Source: Ilumatobacteraceae bacterium
Lineage (GTDB): Bacteria; Actinomycetota; Acidimicrobiia; Acidimicrobiales; Ilumatobacteraceae
Assembly (NCBI GenBank): GCA_033344875.1
Contig: JAWPMO010000001.1
Coordinates: forward strand, 1,699,595 to 1,763,594
DNA: 64,000 bases
Reading direction: 5' to 3'
The translations under genes were made by a program, and so were the position numbers. Each line of letters opens with the position of its first letter. Position 1 is the stretch's first letter. The notes beneath the pieces were generated by a model that was not told the DNA's origin, ran no database searches, and worked only from the letters and a program-made list of their open reading frames with translations. Shown one piece after another: positions 18,407-28,517 of this stretch.

Positions 18407-18889
18407 TCACTCCTCGGGCCGCCGATAGGTGCCGGAACGACCACCGGTCTTCTCCCACAGGGCCAGATCGCCGATGGTCATGCCACGATCGGCCGACTTG
18501 CACATGTCGTAGATCGTGAGTGCCGCGGTCGAGCACGCGTGCAATGCCTCCATCTCGACACCCGTGCGGTCGACGGTGTCGACGAACGCCTCGACCGCCA
18601 CGTGATCGTCGCCGATGTCGAAGCTGATCGACACCGCACCGACCAGGAGCGGGTGGCAGAGCGGGATCAGGTCGGACGTGCGCTTGGCCGCCTGGATGCC
18701 GGCGACCCGGGCCACGGCGAGCACGTCGCCCTTCTTGACCTCACGGTTGGCGATCGCCGCGGTCGTCTCGGGCTTCATGAACACCTTGCACCGGGCGACC
18801 GCTCGGCGGTGCGTCGGCTCTTTCGGGGTCACGTCGACCATACGGGCGTGACCCATCGGATCCAGGTGGGTGAATTCGAGATCGCTCAT
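18407..18889 (-). CDS. moaC: Cyclic pyranopterin monophosphate synthase
   Basis: The 160-residue MoaC carries out the second half of the first step of molybdenum-cofactor synthesis, turning the MoaA product into cyclic pyranopterin monophosphate. Conserved blocks are 'HLDPMGHARMVDV', 'VARVAGIQAAKRTSDLIPL' with 'CHPL', 'GVEMEALHACSTAALTIYD' and 'SADRGMTIGDL'. Length is normal. ATG 18889 has a TACGGT box nine bases upstream, so it may be leaderless. moaA lies 5.8 kb upstream, separated by two secreted-protein genes on the same strand. Confidence 0.95.
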   Translation of the reverse strand: MSDLEFTHLDPMGHARMVDVTPKEPTHRRAVARCKVFMKPETTAAIANREVKKGDVLAVARVAGIQAAKRTSDLIPLCHPLLVGAVSISFDIGDDHVAVEAFVDTVDRTGVEMEALHACSTAALTIYDMCKSADRGMTIGDLALWEKTGGRSGTYRRPEE

Positions 18890-18936
18890 GCCCCGCCCAC
18901 CGTAACCCGTGGCCGACGGTCGACGAGCCCTCGCGG

Positions 18937-21900
18937 TCAGGCTGCGACGACGGTCACGGTCCGCGTGACGGTCGCAGCCTTGCCCCACCCGTCGGTGGTC
19001 GTCAGCGTCACCGTGTACGTACCCGGCGCCGGGAAGGTCCGAGCCGGCGCCGTCGACGACGACGTCGAACCGCCGTCGCCGAAGTCCCAGCGGTACGAGA
19101 ACGTGTCACCGGGGTTCGGGTCGGCCGAACCCACACCCGAGAAGTTGCAGACCAGCCCGACACACGACGGGGTGCCGATCGTGGGGACGGGCGGCAGGTT
19201 GCCGGTCGGCTCGGTGATCGGCGGCAACGTGAGCGAGAAGGTCGCCGTGGCGTTGTACTCGTCGCGCACCGTCAGGACGGCCGTGTACGTCCCTGGCGCC
19301 GTGTACGTGCGCGTCGGCACCGGACCACTGGCAGACCCCTGGCCGAACGACCACGAGTAGACGAGGGTCGTGACGTTCTCGTCGGTCGAACTCCGCCCGT
19401 CGAAGGAGCACACGTTCTCGGTGCAGCTGTACGTGAAGTTCGCGACCGGCGGCTGGTTCGCCGGCGCCGCCACCGTGATCCCGGTGCGCTGGTACGACGG
19501 TGAGGTCATGAACCCGTGCTGGTCGACGCCTCGAGCGAGCACCGTGTACACCCCGGCCGGGATGACCGGCGACGTGTACGAGAAGTTCGATCCGGGCGAC
19601 CCCGGGCTGTTGAGGAACGCGCTGCGGTAGCTCGCGGTCGTGCTCGTGAACGCCCCGCTGCTGTTCATGTAGCGGCCGGCGCCGTCGACGATCGCGATCT
19701 GCACCTGGGCGATCTGCTGGTCGTCCTCGACCCGACCGCTCACAACGATCTTGCCGTCGTCGAACGAGGCGCCGTCGCTCGGCGAGAACAACGTCTCGTT
19801 GAAGACCGGTGGCTGGTCGCCCGGGTAGAAGCGGTAGCGAGCCGTCGCGCCGGACGTCGACGGGTCCTGCTGTCCACTCGTGTCGAACGCGAACGCAGTC
19901 ACGTCGTAGTCACCCTGTGCGAGCAGCGTGGTCGAGTACGACCAGGTCGTGCTCGTCGCACCGGGGTTCGCCAGCACCGTCGGCAGCAGGTGGAACGCAG
20001 CAGACAGCGAGCCGTTCGCCTGCACGTACCGGCCGCTCTCGCGTTCACGAAGCGTGACCATCACCGACGCCACCCCGATGTCGTCCGTCGCCGTACCCGT
20101 GAGATCGAGCTGCAGCGACGGCTGGTTGGGTTGGGTGCCGGTGATGTCGAGGCGGCCGTCGGGCGGGAGGTCGTCGGGCACCTGCACGTTGATCGTGAGG
20201 TTGCCGCGGTTGGCCGACGTGGTCGTGAGGTCGAGATCGTCCGTGGCCCGCACCGAGAAGACATAACTCCCGGGCGCCAGGTCGAACGGGGTGGTGTACG
20301 ACCAGTTGTAGGTCGTGCCCGACAGGTTGAGCGGCGAAATCCGGAACACGCCGGCCAACGAGTCGACGCCCCAGCTGCCATCGTTGGCGAGGTTCTCGCG
20401 GGTCACCGTGTTCCGAAGGGTGATCTCCACGTTCTTGAGTCCCTCGTCATCGATCGCGGTCCCGGAGAACGTCACCGCGGCACCGGGCAGCATCGTGATC
20501 GGTGCCGTCGCCGTCGGCGGGTTCACAGCCGCCGGGGCGGTGATCGTGACCGTCGGCGCGATGGCCGTTGCACTCACGATCCACGTGCGAGCGGCGCCGC
20601 GGAGGTCGGCCTGGCCGGCGGTGTCGACGGCGATCGCCTCCACGCTCCACTGGCTCTCGTAGGGCACCGTGACCTCGGCGGACCACGTCGCGCTCGTCGC
20701 CCCGATCACATCCGGTTGGACTCGGAACGTGTTGTAGGTCCCGCTCACGCTGCCGTCGTCCTGGAGATACCGGTTCTGGACGTCGCGGACCGAGTAGTTG
20801 ATCGCGTTGACCCCGAAGTCGTCGCCCGCGGTTCCGGTCAACGTGAAGACCAACGTCGGAATGACGGATCCCGACGGGCCGTTGATCGACGTCGCCGGCG
20901 TCTCGTCGGCGAGACCGAACGTCTCGAACGTCTTGATCGCCTTCGACGCATCCTGACTGTTGTTGAGTCCGACCGTTCGCGCTCGCAGGATGATCCGGCG
21001 GTTCCCCGAGAGCGTGACGGGCTGCGACCACGTCGTCGACGTGGCGTTCGGCGACGCGAGCGGCACGTAGATCGTGTTGAACGCACCCCAGGTGGTGAGA
21101 TCGTCCTGCAGATACAGGTTGCGGTCGCGGTCCTGGATCTCGAGCTGCACCCGCCGAACCCCACTGGTCGCGGTCGCCGTGCCTTCGATCACGAACTCCT
21201 CGTCGGCTCGGGCGACACGCCCCTCGATCGGCAGTGTGATCGCCGTCTCGTTCTGGCCGACCGCCGGCACCGCGGCGAAGTCGTACACCGCGATTCGACC
21301 GACGTTCGCCGACCCCTGCGTCAACGCGTCGCCGCCGGTGATGACGCCGCGGGGATGCACGAGCATCGCCTTGTTCCCCTCGAACGAGTTCGATCCGGGG
21401 TTCCACTCGAGCGACTTGCCGTCGGCCGGGTCGAGGGCGCCGATGTGGTTCCGGATGACGATGTCGTCGCCGAGGCCGTAGCCGGCGAGCCCCTGCCCGC
21501 GGCCGTAGCCGACGTTGGTGAGCCCGGGCCACGGGTCGGGTGCCGATGGGGATTCGGCGTAGTTGAAGTGTCCGCCGACGTAGACGGCATCGGCGCTGAT
21601 CGCGACGGAATACACGCTGTCGAACAACCGCGAGATCCACAGCGGTTCGGCGAAGTCTCCGCCGGTCAGCGAGAACGCGATGGCCGTGTCGTTGATCGGC
21701 GGGCGGTCGCCGCCCGACCCGCTGGTCACCACGAAGTACTGACCGTCCGGGGAGATCGCGCCCGCGTACGCACGCTGGATGCCGCCGACGAACTGCAGGT
21801 TGTCCTCCCAGAGCCGGGTGCGCCACGGCAGCAGTTGGTTGCTCCGGGTGTCGATGAGGCCGACGCCGTAGCGGTCCTGCCCTGCGATCCGGCGACCGGT

Positions 21901-23475
21901 GTGGACGACCAGCAACGTGTTCAGGTCGGGCGAGAGCACGAGCGCCTGGACGGTCAACAATCCGTTGACGCCGATGCCACCGGACAGGTCGTTGGCAAAA
22001 CCGTTGACGACCGCTCCGGTCGTGGCGTCGAGCGCCGCCAGCCCGGTCCGGGGCGTTCCGTTGACCGCCGAGAACTGGCCGCCCACGTACACCGTCGAGT
22101 TCGTGGCCTCGACCGCCGTACCGGCGGCGTTGGCGTGGGCGGTGAATCCGGGGATGACCGCACCGGTCACCGGATCGAGCGCCGCGATCTTGCGCTTCGT
22201 CACGCCGTTCACCGTGTTGAAGCGACCGACCACGTAGAGACGTCTGCCGTCGGGCGACGCCTCGATCTCCTGGACCGTGGAGTCGAATGTCGGGCGGAAG
22301 CCGGCATCGACCAAACCGGTGTCGAGGTTGAACGAAGCAAGATAGCGCTGGTTGTACGAGGTCGTGTTGCCACCTCGATTGTTGGCGATCGACGAGAAGG
22401 TCCCGGCGATGAAGACCCGGTTGCCGATGTACTCCAGGTCGGTGATCTCACCGGTGGTGATCCGTGGCATGTCGGTGCGTGTGGTCGACGGCGGCAGGGC
22501 TCCCCCACCCATCGGTGGGGCGGTCGTCGTGACCGACCGGGTGGCGACGCCGATGCCCCCACGATCGTCGGTGACCGCGAGCGCCACCGTGTCGGTCCCG
22601 GCGGCGCTGTACGTCTTGCTCACGTTGAGGCCGCTCGCCGACGACCCGTCCCCGAAGTTCCAGGTGTACGCGACGATCGAGCCGTCGGGGTCGGTCGAGC
22701 CCGACGCATCGAAGCTGCAGGTGAGGTGGACGCACGACGACGTGAACGTCGCCGTCGGCAGCTGGTTCGTGGGAACACTCGACGCGGGGATGACGACGGT
22801 CCAGCCGATCCCCTTGCCGCTGGTGACGCTCGATGTGGCAGTGGCCCCCGGCCAGTTGCCCGCGCCGACGACGGCGTCGCCGATCGCTGCGGTGATCCGA
22901 CCGGATCCGCTGCCGAGGGAACTCGCCCGGTTGGTGACACCGGCCGGCAACACCCATCCGGTGTTGCCCGAGGTCTTGTTGGCCCAGTAGCTGACGACCA
23001 CCGTGTCGGCAGCGGCGATCGATGCCGCAGGTGTCGTGAGCGCCACCGTATTCCCGGGGATCACCGACGACGTGGCGGTCACCGTCGGTGCGCCACCCGC
23101 GTAGGCGAGGAGCATCCGCGAGGACTTCGCCGAACCGCCGAGCGGCGTCACGACCGTGGTGCCGGCGGTGTTGGCCGCCGCGGTGCGGGCGAAGACCCAC
23201 GACGTGACATCGGGGCCGCCGTCCTGGCGAGTGCCGAGCAGCGTCCAGCCGGCAGGCGTGCCGGCCGTGGTCGACGTGTTCGCGGTGACGATCAGCAACA
23301 GTTGGTCACCGCCCTGCACCGTCGCAGGTACGACGATCGCCGGGTTCGCACCACTGGAGTTCGCGGTGACCGATGCTCGGAACATCGGCGGGACCGCCAG
23401 TGCGGTGGACGCCGGAATGGTTCCGACTCCGACCACGAACGAGAACAACACGAACAGGGCAATCTTCCGCCACAT
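18937..23475 (-). CDS. Large secreted PKD / beta-propeller / Ig-repeat protein
   Basis: The 1512-residue protein begins with a signal peptide (K4, hydrophobic 5-25, cleavage near A27). Domains in order are an N-terminal beta domain (30-235); PKD 1 (about 238-318, 'WNFGDGSSASG'); a propeller of repeats like 'RVFIAGTFSSIAN' and 'VYVGGQFSAVNG', each followed by an 'LAALDATTGAV' strand (about 335-745); five Ig-like repeats (about 747-1335), four of them with a 'RYLQDDGS'-like loop and most ending 'ATSTTWS'; and PKD 2 and PKD 3 (about 1338-1512). Each PKD domain carries a CxxxxC pair. There is no sortase, PEP-CTERM or TM anchor. AAGGCGGA precedes the ATG. Adhesion or matrix function is plausible but unproven. 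Confidence 0.8.
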   Translation of the reverse strand: MWRKIALFVLFSFVVGVGTIPASTALAVPPMFRASVTANSSGANPAIVVPATVQGGDQLLLIVTANTSTTAGTPAGWTLLGTRQDGGPDVTSWVFARTAAANTAGTTVVTPLGGSAKSSRMLLAYAGGAPTVTATSSVIPGNTVALTTPAASIAAADTVVVSYWANKTSGNTGWVLPAGVTNRASSLGSGSGRITAAIGDAVVGAGNWPGATATSSVTSGKGIGWTVVIPASSVPTNQLPTATFTSSCVHLTCSFDASGSTDPDGSIVAYTWNFGDGSSASGLNVSKTYSAAGTDTVALAVTDDRGGIGVATRSVTTTAPPMGGGALPPSTTRTDMPRITTGEITDLEYIGNRVFIAGTFSSIANNRGGNTTSYNQRYLASFNLDTGLVDAGFRPTFDSTVQEIEASPDGRRLYVVGRFNTVNGVTKRKIAALDPVTGAVIPGFTAHANAAGTAVEATNSTVYVGGQFSAVNGTPRTGLAALDATTGAVVNGFANDLSGGIGVNGLLTVQALVLSPDLNTLLVVHTGRRIAGQDRYGVGLIDTRSNQLLPWRTRLWEDNLQFVGGIQRAYAGAISPDGQYFVVTSGSGGDRPPINDTAIAFSLTGGDFAEPLWISRLFDSVYSVAISADAVYVGGHFNYAESPSAPDPWPGLTNVGYGRGQGLAGYGLGDDIVIRNHIGALDPADGKSLEWNPGSNSFEGNKAMLVHPRGVITGGDALTQGSANVGRIAVYDFAAVPAVGQNETAITLPIEGRVARADEEFVIEGTATATSGVRRVQLEIQDRDRNLYLQDDLTTWGAFNTIYVPLASPNATSTTWSQPVTLSGNRRIILRARTVGLNNSQDASKAIKTFETFGLADETPATSINGPSGSVIPTLVFTLTGTAGDDFGVNAINYSVRDVQNRYLQDDGSVSGTYNTFRVQPDVIGATSATWSAEVTVPYESQWSVEAIAVDTAGQADLRGAARTWIVSATAIAPTVTITAPAAVNPPTATAPITMLPGAAVTFSGTAIDDEGLKNVEITLRNTVTRENLANDGSWGVDSLAGVFRISPLNLSGTTYNWSYTTPFDLAPGSYVFSVRATDDLDLTTTSANRGNLTINVQVPDDLPPDGRLDITGTQPNQPSLQLDLTGTATDDIGVASVMVTLRERESGRYVQANGSLSAAFHLLPTVLANPGATSTTWSYSTTLLAQGDYDVTAFAFDTSGQQDPSTSGATARYRFYPGDQPPVFNETLFSPSDGASFDDGKIVVSGRVEDDQQIAQVQIAIVDGAGRYMNSSGAFTSTTASYRSAFLNSPGSPGSNFSYTSPVIPAGVYTVLARGVDQHGFMTSPSYQRTGITVAAPANQPPVANFTYSCTENVCSFDGRSSTDENVTTLVYSWSFGQGSASGPVPTRTYTAPGTYTAVLTVRDEYNATATFSLTLPPITEPTGNLPPVPTIGTPSCVGLVCNFSGVGSADPNPGDTFSYRWDFGDGGSTSSSTAPARTFPAPGTYTVTLTTTDGWGKAATVTRTVTVVAA

Positions 23476-23683
23476 TTTCGATTCCGCCTTGGAACTCGAC
23501 CGCCTAGGGTGGCGATAAGAATCGTCACTCTACGCGTTCAGCTCTCGAAAAGTCGAGCAGTATCTGACGTTCTTGACCGAATGTTTCCCCAGCGTTCGAC
23601 GGATTTCCACGGCAGCGTTCGCGTGAACACAGAGAGTGCCCAAACTGGGTCGGGCGCCGGATTCGGCAGCGCCGAGCGGTTCT

Positions 23684-24661
23684 TCAGCGCCGGATCGGCC
23701 CGGTGTCGACCACCTCGAACCAGTCGCCGCTGACCCCTGTGAGCCGGCCGAGATCGTCGTCGTCCCACGTGGGACTCGGCGCGCCCTGGAAGAACCAGTT
23801 GGATCCGTTGTCGGCGACGATCACCCCGTATCGCTGCATCGCCACGGCGATCACCTTCGCCTGGCCGGTCAGCGAGTCGACGTCGAACTCGGCCTTCAGG
23901 CGGAGGCGCAGACCCATCGGCGGCAACGTGGGATCGGACCGGTTCGACGCCGCATGGGTCGCCGGCAGGATGTAGCCGTCCTGCGTGCGAGCGAACGTGA
24001 TGCGGATCGCGTGGTCGATCGAACCGGCGGCGACCTCGTCGTACCGCACGAGCCCGGGGAGGATGGGCAGGCCTGCGGCGTCGGCGCTGGTCCAACCGAG
24101 CGGGCGCAGGTCGTTCGACCCCAGATCGAAGCGGGCCCCACTGTCGGCCGCCCAGCCCGCACCCGAACGGAACGCCCGATACAACTCGAACAACTCGCAG
24201 GTGCCCGACCGGACCACCAGCACGTGGCGGTCGCCCGTCGCACCGCTGCCACCCTCGACCGGTGCGTCGAGCGGCACGGGGAACGGGCCGGGGTCGCTCT
24301 CGTCGCCGTACGCCCGATACTCGATCGGGACCTCCGCCTGATCGGCACCCACGACGACGTACGGGATGCCGTAGTCGGGGTTCTCGCCGAAGTCGGGGTG
24401 CAGCCGCGTCCCACCGTTGGCCTGGATCGTGGCGATGATCGCGTCGGAATCAGCGCGGAGCGGGTCGGTGTCGACCCGACGATTCCAGGCGTTGTCGGCC
24501 GGGAACACGTGGCAGCCGCCGACCGACGGACGGGCATCGCGGATGCGTTCGGCCTGCTCGCCGACGGTCGCCGCCTCGTCGATACGAGTGATCGCGGCCA
24601 GCGCGACGCCACCGATCGAGGCGGCGGCGACGGCGATCCACAGCGCGGCGCTGCGGCGCAC
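23684..24661 (-). CDS. Secreted or membrane-anchored protein of unknown function
   Basis: The 325-residue protein has an N-terminal signal or anchor ('AALWIAVAAASIGGVALAA'). The mature part has two cysteines, C50 in 'GGCHVFPADNAWNRRVD' and one in 'VVRSGTCELFELYRAF', and several conserved-looking blocks: 'LHPDFGENPDYGIPYVVV', 'ESDPGPFPVPLDAPVEGG', 'GWTSADAAGLPILPGLVRYD', 'YILPATHAAS' and 'VADNGSNWFFQG'. I recognise it as a widespread uncharacterised extracellular family but know no function. Its GTG start is four bases after the moaA stop, so it is translated from the moaA message. The 208 bases between it and the PKD gene hold no gene, only a small CTCGA/TCGAG hairpin near 23543. Confidence 0.75.
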   Translation of the reverse strand: MRRSAALWIAVAAASIGGVALAAITRIDEAATVGEQAERIRDARPSVGGCHVFPADNAWNRRVDTDPLRADSDAIIATIQANGGTRLHPDFGENPDYGIPYVVVGADQAEVPIEYRAYGDESDPGPFPVPLDAPVEGGSGATGDRHVLVVRSGTCELFELYRAFRSGAGWAADSGARFDLGSNDLRPLGWTSADAAGLPILPGLVRYDEVAAGSIDHAIRITFARTQDGYILPATHAASNRSDPTLPPMGLRLRLKAEFDVDSLTGQAKVIAVAMQRYGVIVADNGSNWFFQGAPSPTWDDDDLGRLTGVSGDWFEVVDTGPIRR

Positions 24662-24665
24662 GCGT

Positions 24666-25664
<999 letters not shown>

Positions 25665-25707
25665 GGGTCCAGCCTACGTGCCGAGCGGTCGTGTCGCTGT
25701 TCGTAGC

Positions 25708-26925
25708 TCAGGCGCCGAGCGCTGAGCCCTGGAGCAGCACGACGGCCACCTCGGCGCCCGGGGCGAGCCCGTCGCCGTCGGGGACGACCGCGATCGCATT
25801 GGCGAGTGCCGTCGCGGCGAGTTGGTGGCTGCCCTGGGCCCGCGCCGACCGCACGTGGCATCGGCCGTCGTCGCGGAACGTTGCGAGCACACGCATCAGG
25901 TGCACCTTGCCATCGGGTCGACGTTCGAGCCCGTCGTCGGTGATCGCGACGAGGCTCTGACGTGCCAGCTTGCCGTGTCCCATCATCCGGCGCAGCGCCG
26001 GGCGTGCGAGCATCTCGAAGCTCACGATCGAACTGACCGGATTGCCGGGGAGCCCGAAGATCGGCGTGCCGTCGAGTGTGCCGAAGGCGAACGGCTTGGC
26101 CGGCTTGATCGCGATCTGCATCCAGTTCATGTCGGCGATACGACCGAGCACGGCCTTGACGACGTCGTAGTCGCCCATGCTCACGCCGCCGCTGCTGACG
26201 ATCGCGTCGCACCTCCCCGCAGCGTCACGCAGCACGGACTCGAGCGCAGCCTCGTCATCGAGCACGTTGCCCAGGTCGACGACCTCGCAGCCCGACTCGC
26301 GGAGCATGCCGGCGAGCATCTTGCGGTTGCTCTCGCGGATCTGCCCCGGGGCGAGCGGACCGCCGTCTTCGACCAGTTCGTCGCCGGTCGACAGCACGGC
26401 GACCGTGGCGCGTGGCACCACGGACACGGTGCGCGCGTTGATGCTCGCGAGCACGCCGACGATCGCCGGCGTCACGACCGTGCCCGCCGGGAACAACCGA
26501 TCGCCGGGACGCACGTCGTCGCCCGCCCGTCGGACGGCGGCTCCGGCGGTGACCGCGGTGTTGATCCGAACCCGTTCGCCGTCGAGCCGCTCGGTCTCCT
26601 CGACCATCACGACCGCGTCGGCCCCTGCCGGCATCGGCGCACCGGTCATGATCCGGATCGCCTCACCGGGTGCGAGTTCGCGATCGGTCGCGGCGCCGGC
26701 CGCGACCTCGTCGACCACGGGCAGTTCGATCGGGGCCGCAGCGGTGTCGGCAGCCTGTACCGCGTAGCCGTCGACGGCGGTGTTGTCGAACGGAGGCACC
26801 TCCTCGGCCGCGACGACGTCGTCGGCCAACACACAGCCCTCGGCCTCGACGAACGACACGGTGACCGGGGCGAGCCTGGGGCAGGCTCCGATCACGAACG
26901 ACTGGGCATCCTCGAGCGGGGTCAC
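25708..26925 (-). CDS. moeA: Molybdopterin molybdotransferase MoeA / gephyrin-like Glp
   Basis: The 405-residue MoeA-fold protein inserts molybdate into adenylated molybdopterin. Domain blocks are 'VPPFDNTAVDGYAV', 'IMTGAPMPAGADAVVMVEE', 'GDDVRPGD', 'VSSGGVSMGDYDVVKAVL' and 'FGLPGNPVSSIVSFEM'; domain IV forms the C-terminus. In Corynebacteriales the moeA-like protein next to galU is Glp, which binds FtsZ and the membrane protein GlpR. Here galU is the next same-strand gene upstream and a GlpR-like gene is 7.5 kb away, so a dual role is possible. GTG 26925 has TACCGT seven bases upstream. Confidence 0.9.
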   Translation of the reverse strand: MTPLEDAQSFVIGACPRLAPVTVSFVEAEGCVLADDVVAAEEVPPFDNTAVDGYAVQAADTAAAPIELPVVDEVAAGAATDRELAPGEAIRIMTGAPMPAGADAVVMVEETERLDGERVRINTAVTAGAAVRRAGDDVRPGDRLFPAGTVVTPAIVGVLASINARTVSVVPRATVAVLSTGDELVEDGGPLAPGQIRESNRKMLAGMLRESGCEVVDLGNVLDDEAALESVLRDAAGRCDAIVSSGGVSMGDYDVVKAVLGRIADMNWMQIAIKPAKPFAFGTLDGTPIFGLPGNPVSSIVSFEMLARPALRRMMGHGKLARQSLVAITDDGLERRPDGKVHLMRVLATFRDDGRCHVRSARAQGSHQLAATALANAIAVVPDGDGLAPGAEVAVVLLQGSALGA

Positions 26926-26971
26926 ATCGGGCACGGTACCGCTCCCCAGGGTGGCACGGCAGACTGGACCG
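26926..26971. promoter_or_regulatory. Compact divergent promoter, moeA / glycolipid-binding gene
   Basis: Only 46 bases separate the two start codons. The minus-strand -10 TACCGT (complement of 26933-26938) is seven bases before GTG 26925. On the plus strand, CAGACT six bases before ATG 26972 is a weaker -10 candidate. Both -35 regions must lie at or within the opposite gene. Confidence 0.45.
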
Positions 26972-27529
26972 ATGAGCAGCGACGTCACCGGCCACCTCGC
27001 ACTGCCCGCCGACGGACTCGCAGCACGCTGGGAATCCGCAGAGCACGGCCATGACGTCTCCCTGCGATGGGAGAACGAGGGGTGGACCGCCACGGGGCAC
27101 GACGCGGCTCACCAGGTCGACTACGTGGTGCGTCTCACCGCGCAGTGGCAGGTCAGCCAGTTCCTGCTGTTCCGCGACCTGGAGGAGGCCGACCTCTGGC
27201 TGGGCACCGACGGGCACGGCCGGTGGGGCGAGGTCAACGGGGCACATCGTCCCGACCTCGACGGTGCCACCGATCTCGCGCTCGCCTCCTCGCCGTTCAT
27301 GCACACGATCCCGATCCGGCGGCTCCCGCTGCTCGTCGGGCACACCGCCGAGATCTCGGTCCTGCACGTCGACGTCGAGACGCTGGGTGTGGTCCCCTCG
27401 CTCGTCCGCTACGAACGGCTCACCGAGCGCGGCTGGCGTCACACCCACGCCGGTGCGGTCGCCGAGTTCGACGTCGACGAGTACGGGCTACCGCACGACG
27501 TCGGCGACCGCTTCCGCCGTATCCGCTGA
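26972..27529 (+). CDS. Putative glycolipid-binding domain protein (DUF1089 family)
   Basis: The 185-residue protein matches the 'putative glycolipid-binding' family whose solved member has a spiral beta-roll. The hallmark segments are 'VDYVVRLTAQWQVSQFLLF', 'DLALASSPFMHTIPIRRLPL' (family consensus D-x-x-x-T-P-F-T-N-T-L-P-I-R-R-L), 'SLVRYERL' and the C-terminal 'FDVDEYGLPHDVGDRF'. The ligand is unknown; the name comes from structural resemblance to lipoprotein carriers. No signal peptide is seen, so it is cytosolic. It is divergent from moeA and convergent with galU. Confidence 0.8.
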   Translation: MSSDVTGHLALPADGLAARWESAEHGHDVSLRWENEGWTATGHDAAHQVDYVVRLTAQWQVSQFLLFRDLEEADLWLGTDGHGRWGEVNGAHRPDLDGATDLALASSPFMHTIPIRRLPLLVGHTAEISVLHVDVETLGVVPSLVRYERLTERGWRHTHAGAVAEFDVDEYGLPHDVGDRFRRIR

Positions 27530-27552
27530 CGGTCGCTCACCCGGCGACGTCG

Positions 27553-28413
27553 TCAGAGCGTGGCGAGGTGCGTGCGGATCGGCTCGGACATCTCCGGGTT
27601 CTTGAGTGCGAATGCGATCGCCGCCTCGAGGAACCCGACCGGGTTGCCGGTGTCGTAGCGGTCGACGTCGGAGAGCACGCCGGAGAACGGCGAGCGGGCA
27701 GCCTGCGCCCGGAGCGCGTCGGTCAGTTGGAGTTCGCCACCGCTGCCGGGGGTCAGCTGCTCGATCTCGTCGAACACGTCGGGCGTCAACACGTAGCGGC
27801 CGATGATGATGTACTCGCTCGGCGCCTCGTCGACCGGCGGCTTCTCCACCAGGTCGCGCACCGGGATCACGCCGTCGTCGTCGATCGGCCCCGATGGAGC
27901 GAGCACGCCGTACGAGCTGACCTGCTCGCGCGGCACCTGTTTCACACCCACGACGCTGCCACCGGTGCTCGCACACACGCCGTTCATCTGCGCGAGCAGC
28001 GACGAGTCGCCCATCAGCTCGTCGGGGAGCAGCACCGCGAACGGTTCGTCGCCCACCGCCTCGCGGGCACACCCGACCGCGTGGCCGAGCCCTCGCGGAT
28101 CGTCCTGATAGGCGATCGTCACGCGCCAGTCGCGACCGATGCTCGCGAGACGTTCGGCGACGTCGTCCTTCCCCTTCTCCTTGAGCGCCTCGATCAGCGC
28201 GTCGTCCGGGGCGAAGTACGCCTCGATCGCCGGCTTGCTCCGACTGCTGACGGCGACGATGTGGTCGATCCCGGCACCGAGCGCCTCGTCGATGATGATC
28301 TGGATCGCGGGCGTGTCGCCGATCGGCATCAGTTCCTTCGGCACGGCCTTGGTGGCCGGCAGGAACCTGGTTCCCATTCCGGCGGCGGGGATCACGGCAC
28401 TACGGACCTGCAT
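27553..28413 (-). CDS. galU: UTP-glucose-1-phosphate uridylyltransferase
   Basis: The 286-residue enzyme makes UDP-glucose from UTP and glucose 1-phosphate for envelope and polysaccharide synthesis. Key blocks are the nucleotide loop 'IPAAGMGTRFLPATKAVPKE', 'QDDPRGLGHAVGCA', 'FAVLLPDELM', 'DLVEKPPVDEAPSEYIIIGR' and 'GGELQLTDAL'. ATG 28413 has TAATGT seven bases upstream, so the transcript is probably leaderless. The galU-moeA neighbourhood is shared with other Actinobacteria. Confidence 0.95.
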   Translation of the reverse strand: MQVRSAVIPAAGMGTRFLPATKAVPKELMPIGDTPAIQIIIDEALGAGIDHIVAVSSRSKPAIEAYFAPDDALIEALKEKGKDDVAERLASIGRDWRVTIAYQDDPRGLGHAVGCAREAVGDEPFAVLLPDELMGDSSLLAQMNGVCASTGGSVVGVKQVPREQVSSYGVLAPSGPIDDDGVIPVRDLVEKPPVDEAPSEYIIIGRYVLTPDVFDEIEQLTPGSGGELQLTDALRAQAARSPFSGVLSDVDRYDTGNPVGFLEAAIAFALKNPEMSEPIRTHLATL

Positions 28414-28517
28414 GGCCCGGACATTACCGGCACTCGTCACAGGAGACGGGGAGCCTCACGGCGATCACCCGTTCGGGCGTGATGTCGGGCCGACCGGCCG
28501 ATATCTTGTCCCTCGCC

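Noticed and set aside
19516-23733. Very long open frame (about 1400 codons) on the plus strand opposite the secreted PKD protein
   Set aside because: It is an antisense shadow produced by the GC-rich third codon positions. Its product is Arg/Gly-rich with no family motif, while the minus strand has clear signal peptide and domains.
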